Shown: in pieces, positions 1 to 12,192 of the stretch | Layout: each line of letters opens with the position of its first letter | Numbering within the stretch: the first letter of the stretch is position 1 | Assembly: GCA_037903355.1 (NCBI GenBank) | Contig: JBAJFE010000001.1 | Coordinates: 1,116,001 to 1,180,000, forward strand | Length of the DNA: 64,000 nucleotides | Reading direction: 5' to 3' | Origin: Trichuris trichiura | Taxonomy: Eukaryota > Nematoda > Enoplea > Trichinellida > Trichuridae | The notes under the pieces: model-generated | What the model was told of the DNA's origin: nothing | What the model saw: the letters and a program-made list of their open reading frames with translations, nothing else | Database searches by the model: none | Program-made: the position numbers and the translations under genes

Positions 1-115
1 AGTGCTTTCTAAGAAACGCGCTCCGTAAACGCCAGCAGGTTTGCGCGACGACTCTCACGGCGTGTCAGGCTTCAGGACGGCCGATAGGGTCCGTCGCAAA
101 AATCTTAACGTAAGT
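1..115 (+). repeat. Inverted-repeat arm, left (partner 3543-3657)
   Basis: The reverse complement of this stretch matches 3543-3657 over all 115 bases with about six mismatches and no gap. It begins at the window edge, so the arm may be longer. Its inner end coincides with the terminus of a hAT element beginning at 116. Confidence 0.9.
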
Positions 116-816
116 CAGTGTTTCCCAACCTTTTTTGAGCCAGGGCCCCCTTTTGCGACCTTCAACTTGCCAGGGCCCCCCGTCATTCTCCCCAACGTAA
201 TTCTCCTGCTTCTGTTATCGTCAGGTGCGCCTACTGTGGTTAGGTTGTTGTCAATTTGTACAAGTAGTTCAGCACTTGAAAGAGCCGGCAGAATGTAGAA
301 TTGACTTCGCTGCCTACCGTATTTGCCAAAGAAAAAACAGTTAACCCGGGCCATCTTTAAAAACCTTATTAACCTGCGGATCTTGTCAGCCGCAAGTAGG
401 ACCCCATGGTTTGCGCTGTGAAAGTTGAGTGTGCGGCTGGAAAACCTGGCGATGCGAAGTCGACGCTGAATTTCTTTTCTACACTAGAGCAAAATGGCTA
501 GTAAGGAAGCCAGCCAGCTGCCATATACGGCGAATTCTCCTAGCGATATTCGAAGCCGTTAACGCCATAAATTCTTTATTTGGCACTGAAGGCGTTCTTT
601 TCGTATTACTGGACTTAATCCGGCTAACTGCAGATCAGGGAGCATTCAGAGTACAAGCGCGGCATTGGGTTTCCTCTTCCTTAATTTTTCGGGCTGTTAG
701 CAATGGTAGCGCAAATTGTAATTGAGTCTGCAATGCTGTTCTCAGTGCTGCGCAACAATGAATCTAAATTCAATATTTCTTCGGAGCAAGACGACAGCCG
801 CTTGATCTTACCTCAC

Positions 817-2691
<1,875 letters not shown>

Positions 2692-2699
2692 CTGTAGAA

Positions 2700-3542
2700 A
2701 TTTACATCCGTTACTAACAAGTTCAGAGCCAGACAGTAGCACAGTGGTATTAAGAAATCAATTAGCCAAGCGTCATCTAAGCTCCCGCAGTAAGAACACA
2801 GGCGATTCCGTACCGGACGGCACTGTCCCTCTACGTCGGTCCTGGAAGCAGGAGCAAATCGCTTTCATGTGATCACCCCGCTCTTTTCTGATGGTAGCGA
2901 CGGACAAATAGGCTCAAAATAAGTCTATGAAGCATGAGGTTGCGACAGGGTCGTTCTTGTCCTCGCGCGGCGGACAACGGAAAGCACGCGATAAAATTTT
3001 CTGCCCAGGTTTGCGGACATCCTCCCTCTCCCTGGTGTTGTCGTGTCATGTTTGAGAAGGTAGGCTGGCTGACAAGATTTCGCACGGTTTCAAGTTCGGA
3101 AATACTTCCGCCCACCAAGGTCTGATGGCAAACAATGCCCGCAGTTCAACGACGAACTCTCCGCTACTGGCTGTCTTTTTAGATATCAAACCAGTGAAGA
3201 GTGGGGGATACAAATGTTTGACTGAGTACTGCTTCAAACAGATCTACACCTCCCGTACTAGGCCTATTTTCCTTGCTATTTTTGCGAACCGCAAGGCCAT
3301 GCGTAAGGAAGGAAGGCAGACGGTCGTAAGATGCTCCCACCTGTAAAGCAAACTGGGCGTGTATTCTCCTTTTTGCTGGTGAGCGCTACTGAACTTGTGG
3401 GTTTATCATTCGCTACTTAAACATAGGCGTGGTTAAACATAAGCAAACTAATCCTTTCCCGAAGAAGTTGACGAACAACCGGAGGCTGATGCTAGTTCAA
3501 AGCCCAAGCATAGCAAAATGGGTGACGTCGTCGAGCGCTATA
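2700..3542. other. Transposon 5' flank, no gene seen
   Basis: This stretch lies upstream of the minus-strand transposase. The short frames here have no recognisable similarity and no convincing splice pattern. It presumably holds the promoter side of the hAT element. Confidence 0.4.
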
Positions 3543-3657
3543 ACTTAGGTTAAGACTTCCGCGACGGACCCTGTCGGCTGTCCTGAAGCCTGACACGCCG
3601 TGAGAGTCGTCGCGCAAACCTGCTGGCGTTTACGGAGCGCGTTTCTTAGAAAGCACT
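3543..3657 (-). repeat. Inverted-repeat arm, right (partner 1-115)
   Basis: Reverse complement of 1-115 with about six mismatches, most of them at the inner end; the outer ~70 bases match perfectly. This is either the terminal repeat of a larger unit or an inverted duplication of the hAT flank. Confidence 0.9.
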
Positions 3658-5130
3658 GCCTGTGGCTTAGTTTCTCTGGGAAATATGATCACAAGGAGCG
3701 GCACTAGGCGTTGCCGAAGTCCCGCGGGCGATAAGCTTCAGGCACAATACATAGCGCGCGACGTGCCTGTTAGCGGCCGAGAAAAAGACGTCCACTATAG
3801 TCATGAAATGGGCACACTTCGTCGTTTAAGTACCCGTAGTAGCGAGCATATGACTTCTTGAAATCCCGTTAGGTATCTACACTAGATGTAGAAATCAAAT
3901 TGAGAAGTAGTGCTTATAAGATGTCCCCGTTAAGTGAAGAGCCACGGCAAGTGTTTCAGACATGTAAAAGGTAACCTGTACAAAACTGTGATGTGATGTG
4001 CCTTTCGCGTTGATGAGGGCTCGGGGGTTAAGCTACCGCCGACGTATTAAAGAAGGATGGGACGCATTGGGACAGTCAGAAGGACCGCCGTCAGTCAAGG
4101 ATCCCCTGTACTCACTAAACTAGCAGATCAGAGCTTATTATTCTTACAGATACTCCTATGGTTGCGACTGAATCTATTTTAATGCTCAAGCAATGCTGAT
4201 CTCCTGGTAACGTGAGCCATGTTTCAACTAGAATCTTACAAGACACTTACCTTTCTATTTTTAAAGAAGTTCGTCGAACTTCAGGAGAGGTCCGTAGTCG
4301 CGACAAAGCAGTTTCCTAACAGCTGATATAACAGGATAGCTGAATAGATGAGAACTACAGCACTGAGGAAACAAGACACAAGAAGGATCGCAGAGCTATT
4401 ATTACTTTCCACCGTCAACGCACAGGAGAGAATAATCAGTGTCTACTGAGCATTTTCCCCGCCATTACTCCCCAGGCGCGCTTGTCCGCCCCCGCGAAGC
4501 TGTCATCGCCCCCTGCAGGTTGTAGTTTTCCGAGCCCTCCGATTTGCGCCAGGGTGGTACGCTAATGCGAAAAAAAATCAAAAAGATTCATTTTGAATTG
4601 CGCTTTGGCACAGCAGCAGATGGCGAAGCACAGAAATCGGACAATTCGCCTTTCGGTCAGGCTATCCTTCGCCAATGGCTTTTTTGTAGTGTAGCTGGAA
4701 TTCGCTACGCAGCGTAATATAGTAAGAAAAACTTTCGCCCGATACATCAGGGTAAACGACAGGGCAATGATAACAAGCTATTGGATTTCGTGTATCTTTT
4801 CCCCGCCAGAAACGGAGACGGCAGCATCAAAGGGACGCTTATTTACGTTAACTGTCATAGCGCGCTACGCTTGTGTATCAAGCTCGCCAACGTCTCACAA
4901 TAACATCGAAGAACACATGTTCAGTCTTAGGCTTAGGCTAGGGCAGGACAGGACGGCCGGCACGGTTAAAGAATGCGAACCATTGTTACTGTGACGGCGT
5001 AATCTTCACTTGACCTCCGTTGATGTTGCCGCGTCAACTTCAGCCGGGGGTACGATACACGAGACTCGCTAATTTCCATAGCCAAACTACGTACAGGCAC
5101 GGCTGCGCGCTCTCGTCCTGCGGCACCGAA
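3658..5130. other. Region without recognised gene
   Basis: A 58-codon ATG frame at 3685-3861 (+) has no recognised motif and is probably chance. The segment around 4440-4560 is rich in CCGCCCCC-like blocks that resemble hAT sub-terminal sequence. No splice-bounded coding block was identified. Confidence 0.35.
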
Positions 5131-5227
5131 TACCAGGGACCCCCTAAATCCCCAATCCTTCTCAGGGCCCCCTTCAAGTTTTCCAGGGCCCCCAAGGGGT
5201 CCCTGGGGCCCACGTTGGGAATCACTG
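5131..5227 (+). repeat. hAT terminal region, right-facing end
   Basis: The segment ends ACGTTGGGAATCACTG, the reverse complement of a CAGTGATTCCCAACG terminus, preceded by several GGGCCCCC blocks. It mirrors the left terminus at 116. The two may bound one 5.1-kb hAT element. Confidence 0.7.
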
Positions 5228-6548
5228 CCTTAACATAACGTGTGTTCGTTGCTGCTGTTGGGTTATGCAGTTTTGACCGTGGCGCAAACGACAAGAAGCA
5301 TAGCGCAAAGTAACGTTATTTAGCGATCACTGAACACGCGAGCAATGAGTAACGCAAAAAAGGAAAAAGCATACGTACTGCTAACGCAGGCGCTCAGCCT
5401 GACGAAGGCGACGCGTCGATTTCGCTATAGGCGCATCCGACGGGTTCACTGGGGTGTACCTAATCAGGCAGAAGGCGTCAGAGGAAGTAAACGTTAACGC
5501 TCGACAACGGCTGTGGCGCTGGCGCCTCGTCCGGTCAGCGTGTGTGCAACCGAAGGAGCCCTGGCTGTGCAGCAGTCCCTTGCTGCGTAGGGTAAGCACA
5601 GCCGCCTCTTCGTCTGGCACTGTTTCCTGCAGCCAGTCGATGCCCCTACGAATATTGCGCCTTCTTCGTGCCACATGTACGCTGCCTTCACTTGTCGATG
5701 GGAAGTTACCACTAGATCCCGGGACAGACTTAACGCAGAATGAGATTTACTCAGTCTGTCAAGGCACGCTGCAGCTCGGACAGTTGACCTCCGATGTTTT
5801 TCACGAATTGCTAGAAGAGGTCTCAGCTTGAACACCTGCACGCCCCATTGTGATTCCCGTGGCTTCAATGCACGCACAGGTGCTACATTCCATCGCCTTC
5901 GCTAATTCCTACAGGTCACTACACGCACCAGTGACACAAACAGACGCTATTACATTGCAGTGTAACGAAATACTTCGGCGCTAATCCGTTAGACTAATAA
6001 CCCGGTCACTGCATGAGCCTATTACGTTGCAGTTTAGCAGAATTCTTCGGCGCTAATCCGTTACACCGATAACCTGGTCACTGAATGTGCCACTGATGCT
6101 CCATTATGCTGGCCGGCTAACAACTCAGCAGGTGTTCACTTAACCTGTCGACAATGTCCCTCCCGTTGTGCCGCTGATAACCTGCTATGTCGCTGTAGAG
6201 CGGCAGATTACGCTATGAACTAGCCGCCTGACACTTCCGGCACCGCCGTAGCATCATAGACCCCCCAGCGTCTACTGGCGTCAAATCGTGTTACCTGTGG
6301 GCACAAATTCAGAAAGACAGGACGTTATTCCCAATCGAATGCAAAATGCAGATAATAAAAGTTACTCCAAGAACATTTCCATGCTGAGGCTGCGCGAAGC
6401 TATTTGCGCTAAAGGAAATCGAATGAACTTGGGCATCACTTCAAAGTCAGCGCAGCCGAGTGACCTTGAACATCATTTAACTGTAGCAAAGTTGTTCTTG
6501 AGGTGTCGTTGCTTGCCTGTTGGTCGAGATTGAGCTGCAGGTTGTATT
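5228..6548. other. Upstream flank of the Argonaute gene
   Basis: 5380-5880 is GC-rich and open in several frames on both strands, none starting with ATG or resembling a known family; GC bias explains the openness. A 72-bp tandem duplication follows at 5945-6088. No TATA box or other promoter element could be identified upstream of 6549. The sequence just before the start codon (gctgcaggttgtattATG) contains a splice-acceptor-like CAG, so a 5' untranslated exon is possible. Confidence 0.4.
5945..6088. repeat. Two-copy tandem repeat, 72-bp period
   Basis: The block containing CTTCGGCGCTAATCCGTTA occurs twice, at 5945-6016 and 6017-6088, with the flanking TATTAC...TTGCAG and GGTCACTG also conserved. 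The copies are about 85% identical by eye. Confidence 0.85.
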
Positions 6549-9360
6549 ATGACTTCCACATCCGGCGAACTGTCATCGTCAGTCAGTGAGCTGACTATAA
6601 GCAATCTAATTGCTCGACCAGATTATGGGACGGAAGGCAAACAAATTCAGTTGGTATCCAATTTCGTCGAGCTGAAAAAGTTTGCTACTGGCGTCATTGA
6701 GGTGGTACAGTACCACGTCGACATTGGCAGCGATAAAGTGAAGCTTACAAGAGATGACAAACGCAGCATCTTCTGGAAGCTGGTCAAGAAAAATCGCAAG
6801 GTTTTTACAAAACCGTTCAGCGTAGCCTACGACGGTGAAGCCCTTCTGTTCTCAAAAGAGCCGCTACCTATCAAAGAGAACGCGGCGTTCGAGAGTGAAA
6901 TGAACGTTCAAGTACTGCGTTCAAATCGACCAATCGAAGTGAAAGTTAGCATAAAGAAGTCCGGATCGGTAAAATTAATTTTCAAAGATCAAAAGTCTGG
7001 CGTTGGCTTGTCACCTGATTCGGAGCAGAGTCCCATTCAAGTAGTCGACGTGGTACTCGCGCAAGGTCGTGCTTGCACGCTTGTCAGTAGGGCAGAGCGA
7101 TTTTGTGTTGTCGGCAACAGTGCTTACGAAGTACCGGCGAGATCTGGAGTTAACTTAAAGCTTGGCGTGGAGTTATGGCGTGGTTTATTCATATCTGCGA
7201 GGGTTGGCGAAGGCTACAGACCCATGGTGAACATTGATGTCAGTCACGCCGCGTTTTACCGACCACAGTCCGTTCTCAATTATATATGCGATGTGCTGAA
7301 CGCAGATCAGTCGCCACCTCGCTATTCAATCGACCAGATTCAGTCGAACACAAGGCTATCCGATGGTGAGCTGAAGATCATCGGTCGTGCGGTCAAAGGA
7401 CTACGTGTGACGGTCACTCATCGCCAGTGCGGGGCACAATACCGAATTATCGGAATAGCTGCGGACGCAAGTCGCCAAATGTTTACAATGCGCGATGGCC
7501 GTGAAATCAGCGTGGTTGATTATTTCAAGGAAACGTATTTACAACTGCGGTACCCCCGAATGCCGGCGCTGCAAGCAGGTAGCAAGAATAGAAGCATCTA
7601 TCTGCCAGTGGAAGTGTGCAACGTGGCCGAGAAGCAACGTTACGGTGCGGGAAAATTGTCCGGATTTCAAACGACTTTGGTGATTCGACAGTGCGCCATG
7701 GATGCACCAACGCGTTTGAAGGTATGCATGGAAATGATGTATCGGGCGAATTTGGAAAATGATGAATTTTTGAAAGAGTTTGGTTTGGACATTGCTCGTA
7801 CATTTGTTGAAGTTCCCGGTCGTGTTTTGCCACCACCGAAATTGGAGTATAAGCGTGGCGGCCGTTCAGCGGTTGTGGAACCATCGAATGGTACATGGCA
7901 GATGCGTGGCGTACAATTCGTTCAAGGCGGGAAATGCGCCAACTTCTCAGCTATTGCATTCGGTCGTCCAAGTTCGTTGGGGCAAGTTGGCGAGTTTTGT
8001 GCAAATGTGGCGAAAGTATGCAATGATCTTGGAGTTAATATGGGGCGCAAAGCAGACATTCTATTGCCCGTCCGAGATGTTACGGCTTTCGAGAAGGTTT
8101 TGGAGCGTCTTGTGGCGGAATACAAAGAACATAATAAAGTGTGCCGTTTGGTGTTCGTCTCATTAAGCGACACGAAGGAATATTCGGAAGTGAAACGTGT
8201 GGCTGACGTGAAGTTTGGCATAATGACGCAGTGTTTCATGCAGAGAGTACTGCACGACGTCGTTGTGAAGCGTTCGGTAATGACGGCAACAAATTTAGCT
8301 CTAAAGATAAATATGAAAATGGGTGGTGTGAACACCCGTTTACTTGCGGATCCGTTTGTGAAGACTAATTTGGCTGACAAAGATACATTAGTGCTTGGAG
8401 TTGATGTAACTCATCCTCATGTGGCAGATAGAGATTCTCCATCCATTGCGGCTGTGGTTGGTAACATAGATGTGAATTGCGCAGAATATGCAGCATCAAT
8501 CCGCGTACAACCGAACAGATGGGAAACAATTCTGTATTTAGAGGATGAGTTTCGCGAACGGATAAGGGCGTTTGCCAACCCAAATGGCAGAAAACCAAGT
8601 CGAATCATACTGTTTCGCGATGGCGTGTCGGAAGGTGAATTTAAAAAGGTGACAAAATGACTGATGCAAAAAGAAAGTTTTTCCGTTGCAATAATATCCC
8701 CTGTTAAGGTACTGCGCGAGGAACTGCGTGCTCTGCGCGCTGCCTGTCGTTGCTTGGACAAAGGATATCGTCCTGGAATAACATACGTTGTGGTTCAAAA
8801 GAGACATCACGCAAGATTTATGTGCAAAGACGACAGCTTGGCAGTTGGGAAAGGTAGAAATATACCTGCTGGGACAGTGATTGATCGTCGTGTGACATCA
8901 GCAGACGGATATGATTTTTATTTATGCAGCCATACTGGAATTCAAGTGAGGAGTGTTGCATCTGTTCACTCTTCTCTGTTTAAAAGCATTATCCTTTCAG
9001 GGAACCAGCAAACCGGCGAAGTACCATGTCTTGTACGACGACAATAACTTCAATGCGAACACAATGCAGGCGATTTCGTATTATCTTTGTCACGTATATG
9101 GGCGTTGCATGCGTTCCGTCAGCATTCCAGCTCCAGTGTATTTTGCTCATTTGGCTTGTTACCGTTCTCGCAACCACTGCTATTTACTCACGTATACTTT
9201 TTTCTTTGAAGAGGTTGCTTTTAAATGACTTGTTCTGTTTTTCAGAGGTAGCAGCGACGACTCTTTTGGTTCACGAAAGGAAAAAGACTCAGACAACGTT
9301 GAATTTACCAGAGCCGTGACGGTTCATGAAAATATCCGATCGTCAATGTACTTCATCTGA
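6549..9360 (+). CDS. Argonaute protein, slicer-type residues conserved
   Basis: Four exons are visible: 6549-8648, 8709-8945, 9001-9191 and 9246-9360, joined by GT-AG introns of 60, 55 and 54 bp. They give 880 aa. The protein would bind small guide RNAs and pair them with target RNA. The N-domain is followed by an L1 linker, a PAZ domain (roughly 240-375), MID and PIWI. The PIWI catalytic tetrad appears intact: Asp in GVDVTHPH (~617), Glu in YLEDEF (~664), Asp in [10 protein letters not shown] (~689) and His in [10 protein letters not shown] (~828). [11 protein letters not shown] and [11 protein letters not shown] are typical PIWI blocks, and the C-terminus ([13 protein letters not shown]) has the usual MYF ending. 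The intron positions are inferred from consensus sites and frame. The subclass (miRNA, siRNA or clade-specific) cannot be decided by eye. An inverted relic of the same gene lies 1 kb downstream. Confidence 0.93.
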
Positions 9361-10290
9361 CGCACTTGCAGTATTAATGACATTAACAAATTGCATGTTA
9401 TAATCGCACCGAGTTTTTCTTTAGCCGATGATTTGTAACGGGCTACCTGCTATTTCTGTCCAAAAAGTGTGTAGCCCAGTAGACTTGACCGCATTGACAT
9501 GTGTCGTTCGGTGCTCGCAGGTTGCTCCATGTGCTCTCGCTTTATTTGTGCACTGGGATTTTGCCAATTAGTATCACTTAAAATATCTGCCCAATGTTAA
9601 TGCATTACGCAGCGGAATGGTTTCTTATGCGTTTGAGGTATAACAGTGTGGGAACTTAATCTAGATCGAGTGGTCAGTAAGCTTTAGTATTTGCCTTCGT
9701 CACAGATAGCCTGCTTGAAAGTTAACCGACCAGTTCTCAGACATTCCCATGATCGTTGCTTCTGACAGTTGTCTAAGCTCACGAAAATAAGGGGTGGTAA
9801 TGAGCGCAGTGCATATCTTGCCATTATCTTCATATTTTCCTATGAAAAAGTTATATTAATAGATCGGAAAAAATGTCACATAAAAGGAACCTGCTTATTC
9901 AAATAGCTAAATGGCTTCTCTTATAGCTAAATAGGGTATGTAGGTCTTAATCCCAAAATTTAGTTTACGCAAATGCTCGATGGCAACGATAAAATAGTTG
10001 TTAGTTTTTGTTCCGTCAGTCATTTAACTATCAATGGCTAGAAAGTTGTCTGGATGGGTCTGAGAAAACAAAGCTAGCTTTTTCTTTAGCGAAGCAGTCT
10101 TCCCGTAAGAGAAGCTTAGCGGAATGAACAAGTACATCGTAGACTAATACATCTTGAACATAAAAAGCTACACACCTGTTTAAAAAGCATCCCCTATTTC
10201 GTCAAATTGTTTTTTAAACCTCGCTGACATGAGAAAATAAAATAAGAGAGAAAGGAGATTAAATAGAATAAAGCACTACAAATTAGTGGG
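9361..10290. other. 3' flank of Argonaute, no gene seen
   Basis: An AT-rich stretch with no coding block recognised. It separates the Argonaute gene from its inverted relic. Confidence 0.5.
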
Positions 10291-10299
10291 AATAGATGA

Positions 10300-10670
10300 G
10301 TCACATAGCAACTTTATCGACGAGACATAGCAACTGCGAGAACAGTAACAAGCCAAATGCATATGTAGCAGCATGCTCGTTGAGCGCGTGAAGCGCCCAT
10401 AAACACGGCAGATGCAGGAAGCAGTTGCCTTCATCGCCTCAGAGTTTAAGGTTTTGTCATCATACAAGATGTGATACTTATCGTTTTCTGATTCCTTGAC
10501 ATGATAAGAGCACATGTTTTTAAACGAAGAAGCAATAATCAGATGCAATATTCCCCCTTTTGAAATTTAGTATTGCTGCGCATGTAAACGTCATATGCGT
10601 CTGCCATTGTTACGCGAGGACCAATAACACTTCTAACGGGTACATTTCTACTCGGTGCGGCAGAAGATAC
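10300..10670 (-). pseudogene. Argonaute PIWI-domain fragment, inverted
   Basis: On the minus strand two blocks match exons 2 and 3 of the upstream Argonaute. SRNVPVRSVIGPRVT parallels [15 protein letters not shown], and KYHILYDDKTLNSEAM parallels [16 protein letters not shown], followed by CRVYGRFTRSTSM and HLACYCSRS. The pieces sit in different frames, as the parental exons would if an intron still separated them. The upstream PIWI core (GVDVTHP, RDGVSEG) is absent. Nucleotide identity is roughly two thirds, so this is an old duplicate or a remnant of a second Argonaute, convergent with the intact gene. Confidence 0.85.
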
Positions 10671-10914
10671 TGAAAAACAAAATGCCGGGAGAACTGGCGA
10701 AAATTGTGAATACTGTTCCTTAAAAGGGGGTTCGGGTAATATTGAAAACATTTAGGATGGCCTTGACACATGATGATCCTGAAAATGGAAAATTTTGAAG
10801 GTCCAGTAACTGAACCGCGTAAAGAATTATGCCAACATTCAAAGATACTAAAGCAGTAATTTCAGCACTTTTAAAAAGATATGAATACTCTTTGTAAAAC
10901 TTCACGCGCTCAGT

Positions 10915-11213
10915 AGCACGAATGAAAAGCTTTATTCATTTGCACAGCGGACATGACAAGAACAGCGCACGTTCTGCCGGAAAAGATCTCTCCTCCTTCA
11001 GTCTTCCCGTTTTATAGCTGTCGTGTTCTTCCGCTTGGCCCCGCGCCAGCACTGCGGGTGGGCCAACTGGTTTTAGCTGATGACCTTGATGCGGACCACC
11101 GTGAGCGGCGGAGCGATTCTACCTAACTGTCTTCCCGTGCCGCCTGCTGCGAGTCGGCGCACTGGTTTTATCTGATGACCTTGATGTGGACCACCGTGAA
11201 CGGCAGAGCGATT
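10915..11213. repeat. Direct repeat with 95-bp spacing, possibly LTR-derived
   Basis: ACTGGTTTTAGCTGATGACC at 11066 recurs as ACTGGTTTTATCTGATGACC at 11161, followed by ~33 further matching bases. On the minus strand the adjacent segment holds an AATAAA signal at about 10930, so this could be a decayed LTR. That assignment is weak. Confidence 0.45.
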
Positions 11214-11449
11214 TCATGTTACATCTTCACCGAAATCATAAGCTACACGACCGGGTGGTCTCAGGACCATCTAATCTCAGCAGTCGAATTAGTAAATACG
11301 CACATTTTCGGCAGCCTGAGATAAGAGCAGCGTTACTTTCTAAATGGGCGTTAGCAACAGAGGAGCTAGGCCTTTACTGTTTACCCGCTGGATAAATTAG
11401 AAAGAATAACGAGTAGTAGCATGCGAAGTACGCAAAGCATTAGAAAGTT

Positions 11450-11568
11450 AAATCTTCATAATGAAAAAACTTTATTACGGATCGGTTCCCGTTTATGTAT
11501 ATAAAAGATTCTCCATAGCTTTCGGGTCATTCAAGACCCGTCATCAGCGGTCTAAAGTTGTAAATATG
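11450..11568. repeat. Foldback/MITE family, half copy (FB1)
   Basis: It shares CATAATG, AAAAACTTTATTACGGA and TTCCCGTTT, followed by GCTTTCGGGTC-N5-GACCCGTC and CAGCGGTCTAA, with the element at 22143-22518. Only one arm is present. Confidence 0.7.
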
Positions 11569-11862
11569 ATTTTGGCAGCGAATGCCATCTATCGTTTCCG
11601 AGCATTTTAAAGCGGGCATTTTTAAAGTTTTCCGTTGGTAGGTTTTCGCATTTGACTCTGTCAGCGCAATTCTTTTTCTTGTTCCGTATGGCTTCCAGAT
11701 TGTCTTCGTTGTTTCGAACATTCTTCTTTGTTGTTGAAACGCTGCTTTTCCATATTGCATTCATTTTTCTTTTTCCGTTTTATTTTCTTTCTTTGTTTCA
11801 TATATATTTCAATTTAATCCATTTCTATTCGTTCTAATTATTTGTTTTCTCTTCTTTCCCGG

Positions 11863-12102
11863 TGTCACGGATCCCACCGTTCCATTTGGCAGCTTGCTCG
11901 CTTTCCGTGCAATCATATAGACAGATAAGGAACGCTGTCAGAACCGGTTCCCAGCAGACCGGTTTTGACTAGTCGTTATCACCGCTCGTACCGTTAAGTC
12001 AGTGTATGAACAGTTCCCGTCGTTGTCGGCTCGTTTTATTTTACGTAGAATAAACTCATGGTAACTATCATCGTTCGCCTGACTATGCCGCGTTGCGTGA
12101 CA
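11863..12102 (+). repeat. 5' LTR of BEL/Pao element
   Basis: 240 bp starting TGTCACGGATCC and ending GCGTTGCGTGACA, so the ends are short inverted repeats of the TG...CA type. The gag start codon follows 90 bp downstream, leaving space for a primer-binding site. No second copy (3' LTR) is seen in the window. Confidence 0.7.
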
Positions 12103-12192
12103 TAGTTTTCTCGTGCCTCGAGCCGGGACCAGGGACATCTAGAGCTTCAGATCAAATCCTTTCCCTGGTTCCGTCGGTTTCGCATTGTCATC

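Noticed and set aside
3543..3657. Right terminus of the first hAT element at this position
   Set aside because: No reverse-complement CAGTG terminus or GGGCCCCC blocks occur here; the repeat matches the outer flank instead.
5381..5877. Overlapping frames of about 97-127 codons on both strands
   Set aside because: None begins with ATG, none has a recognisable motif, and the segment is GC-rich, which makes stops rare in all frames.
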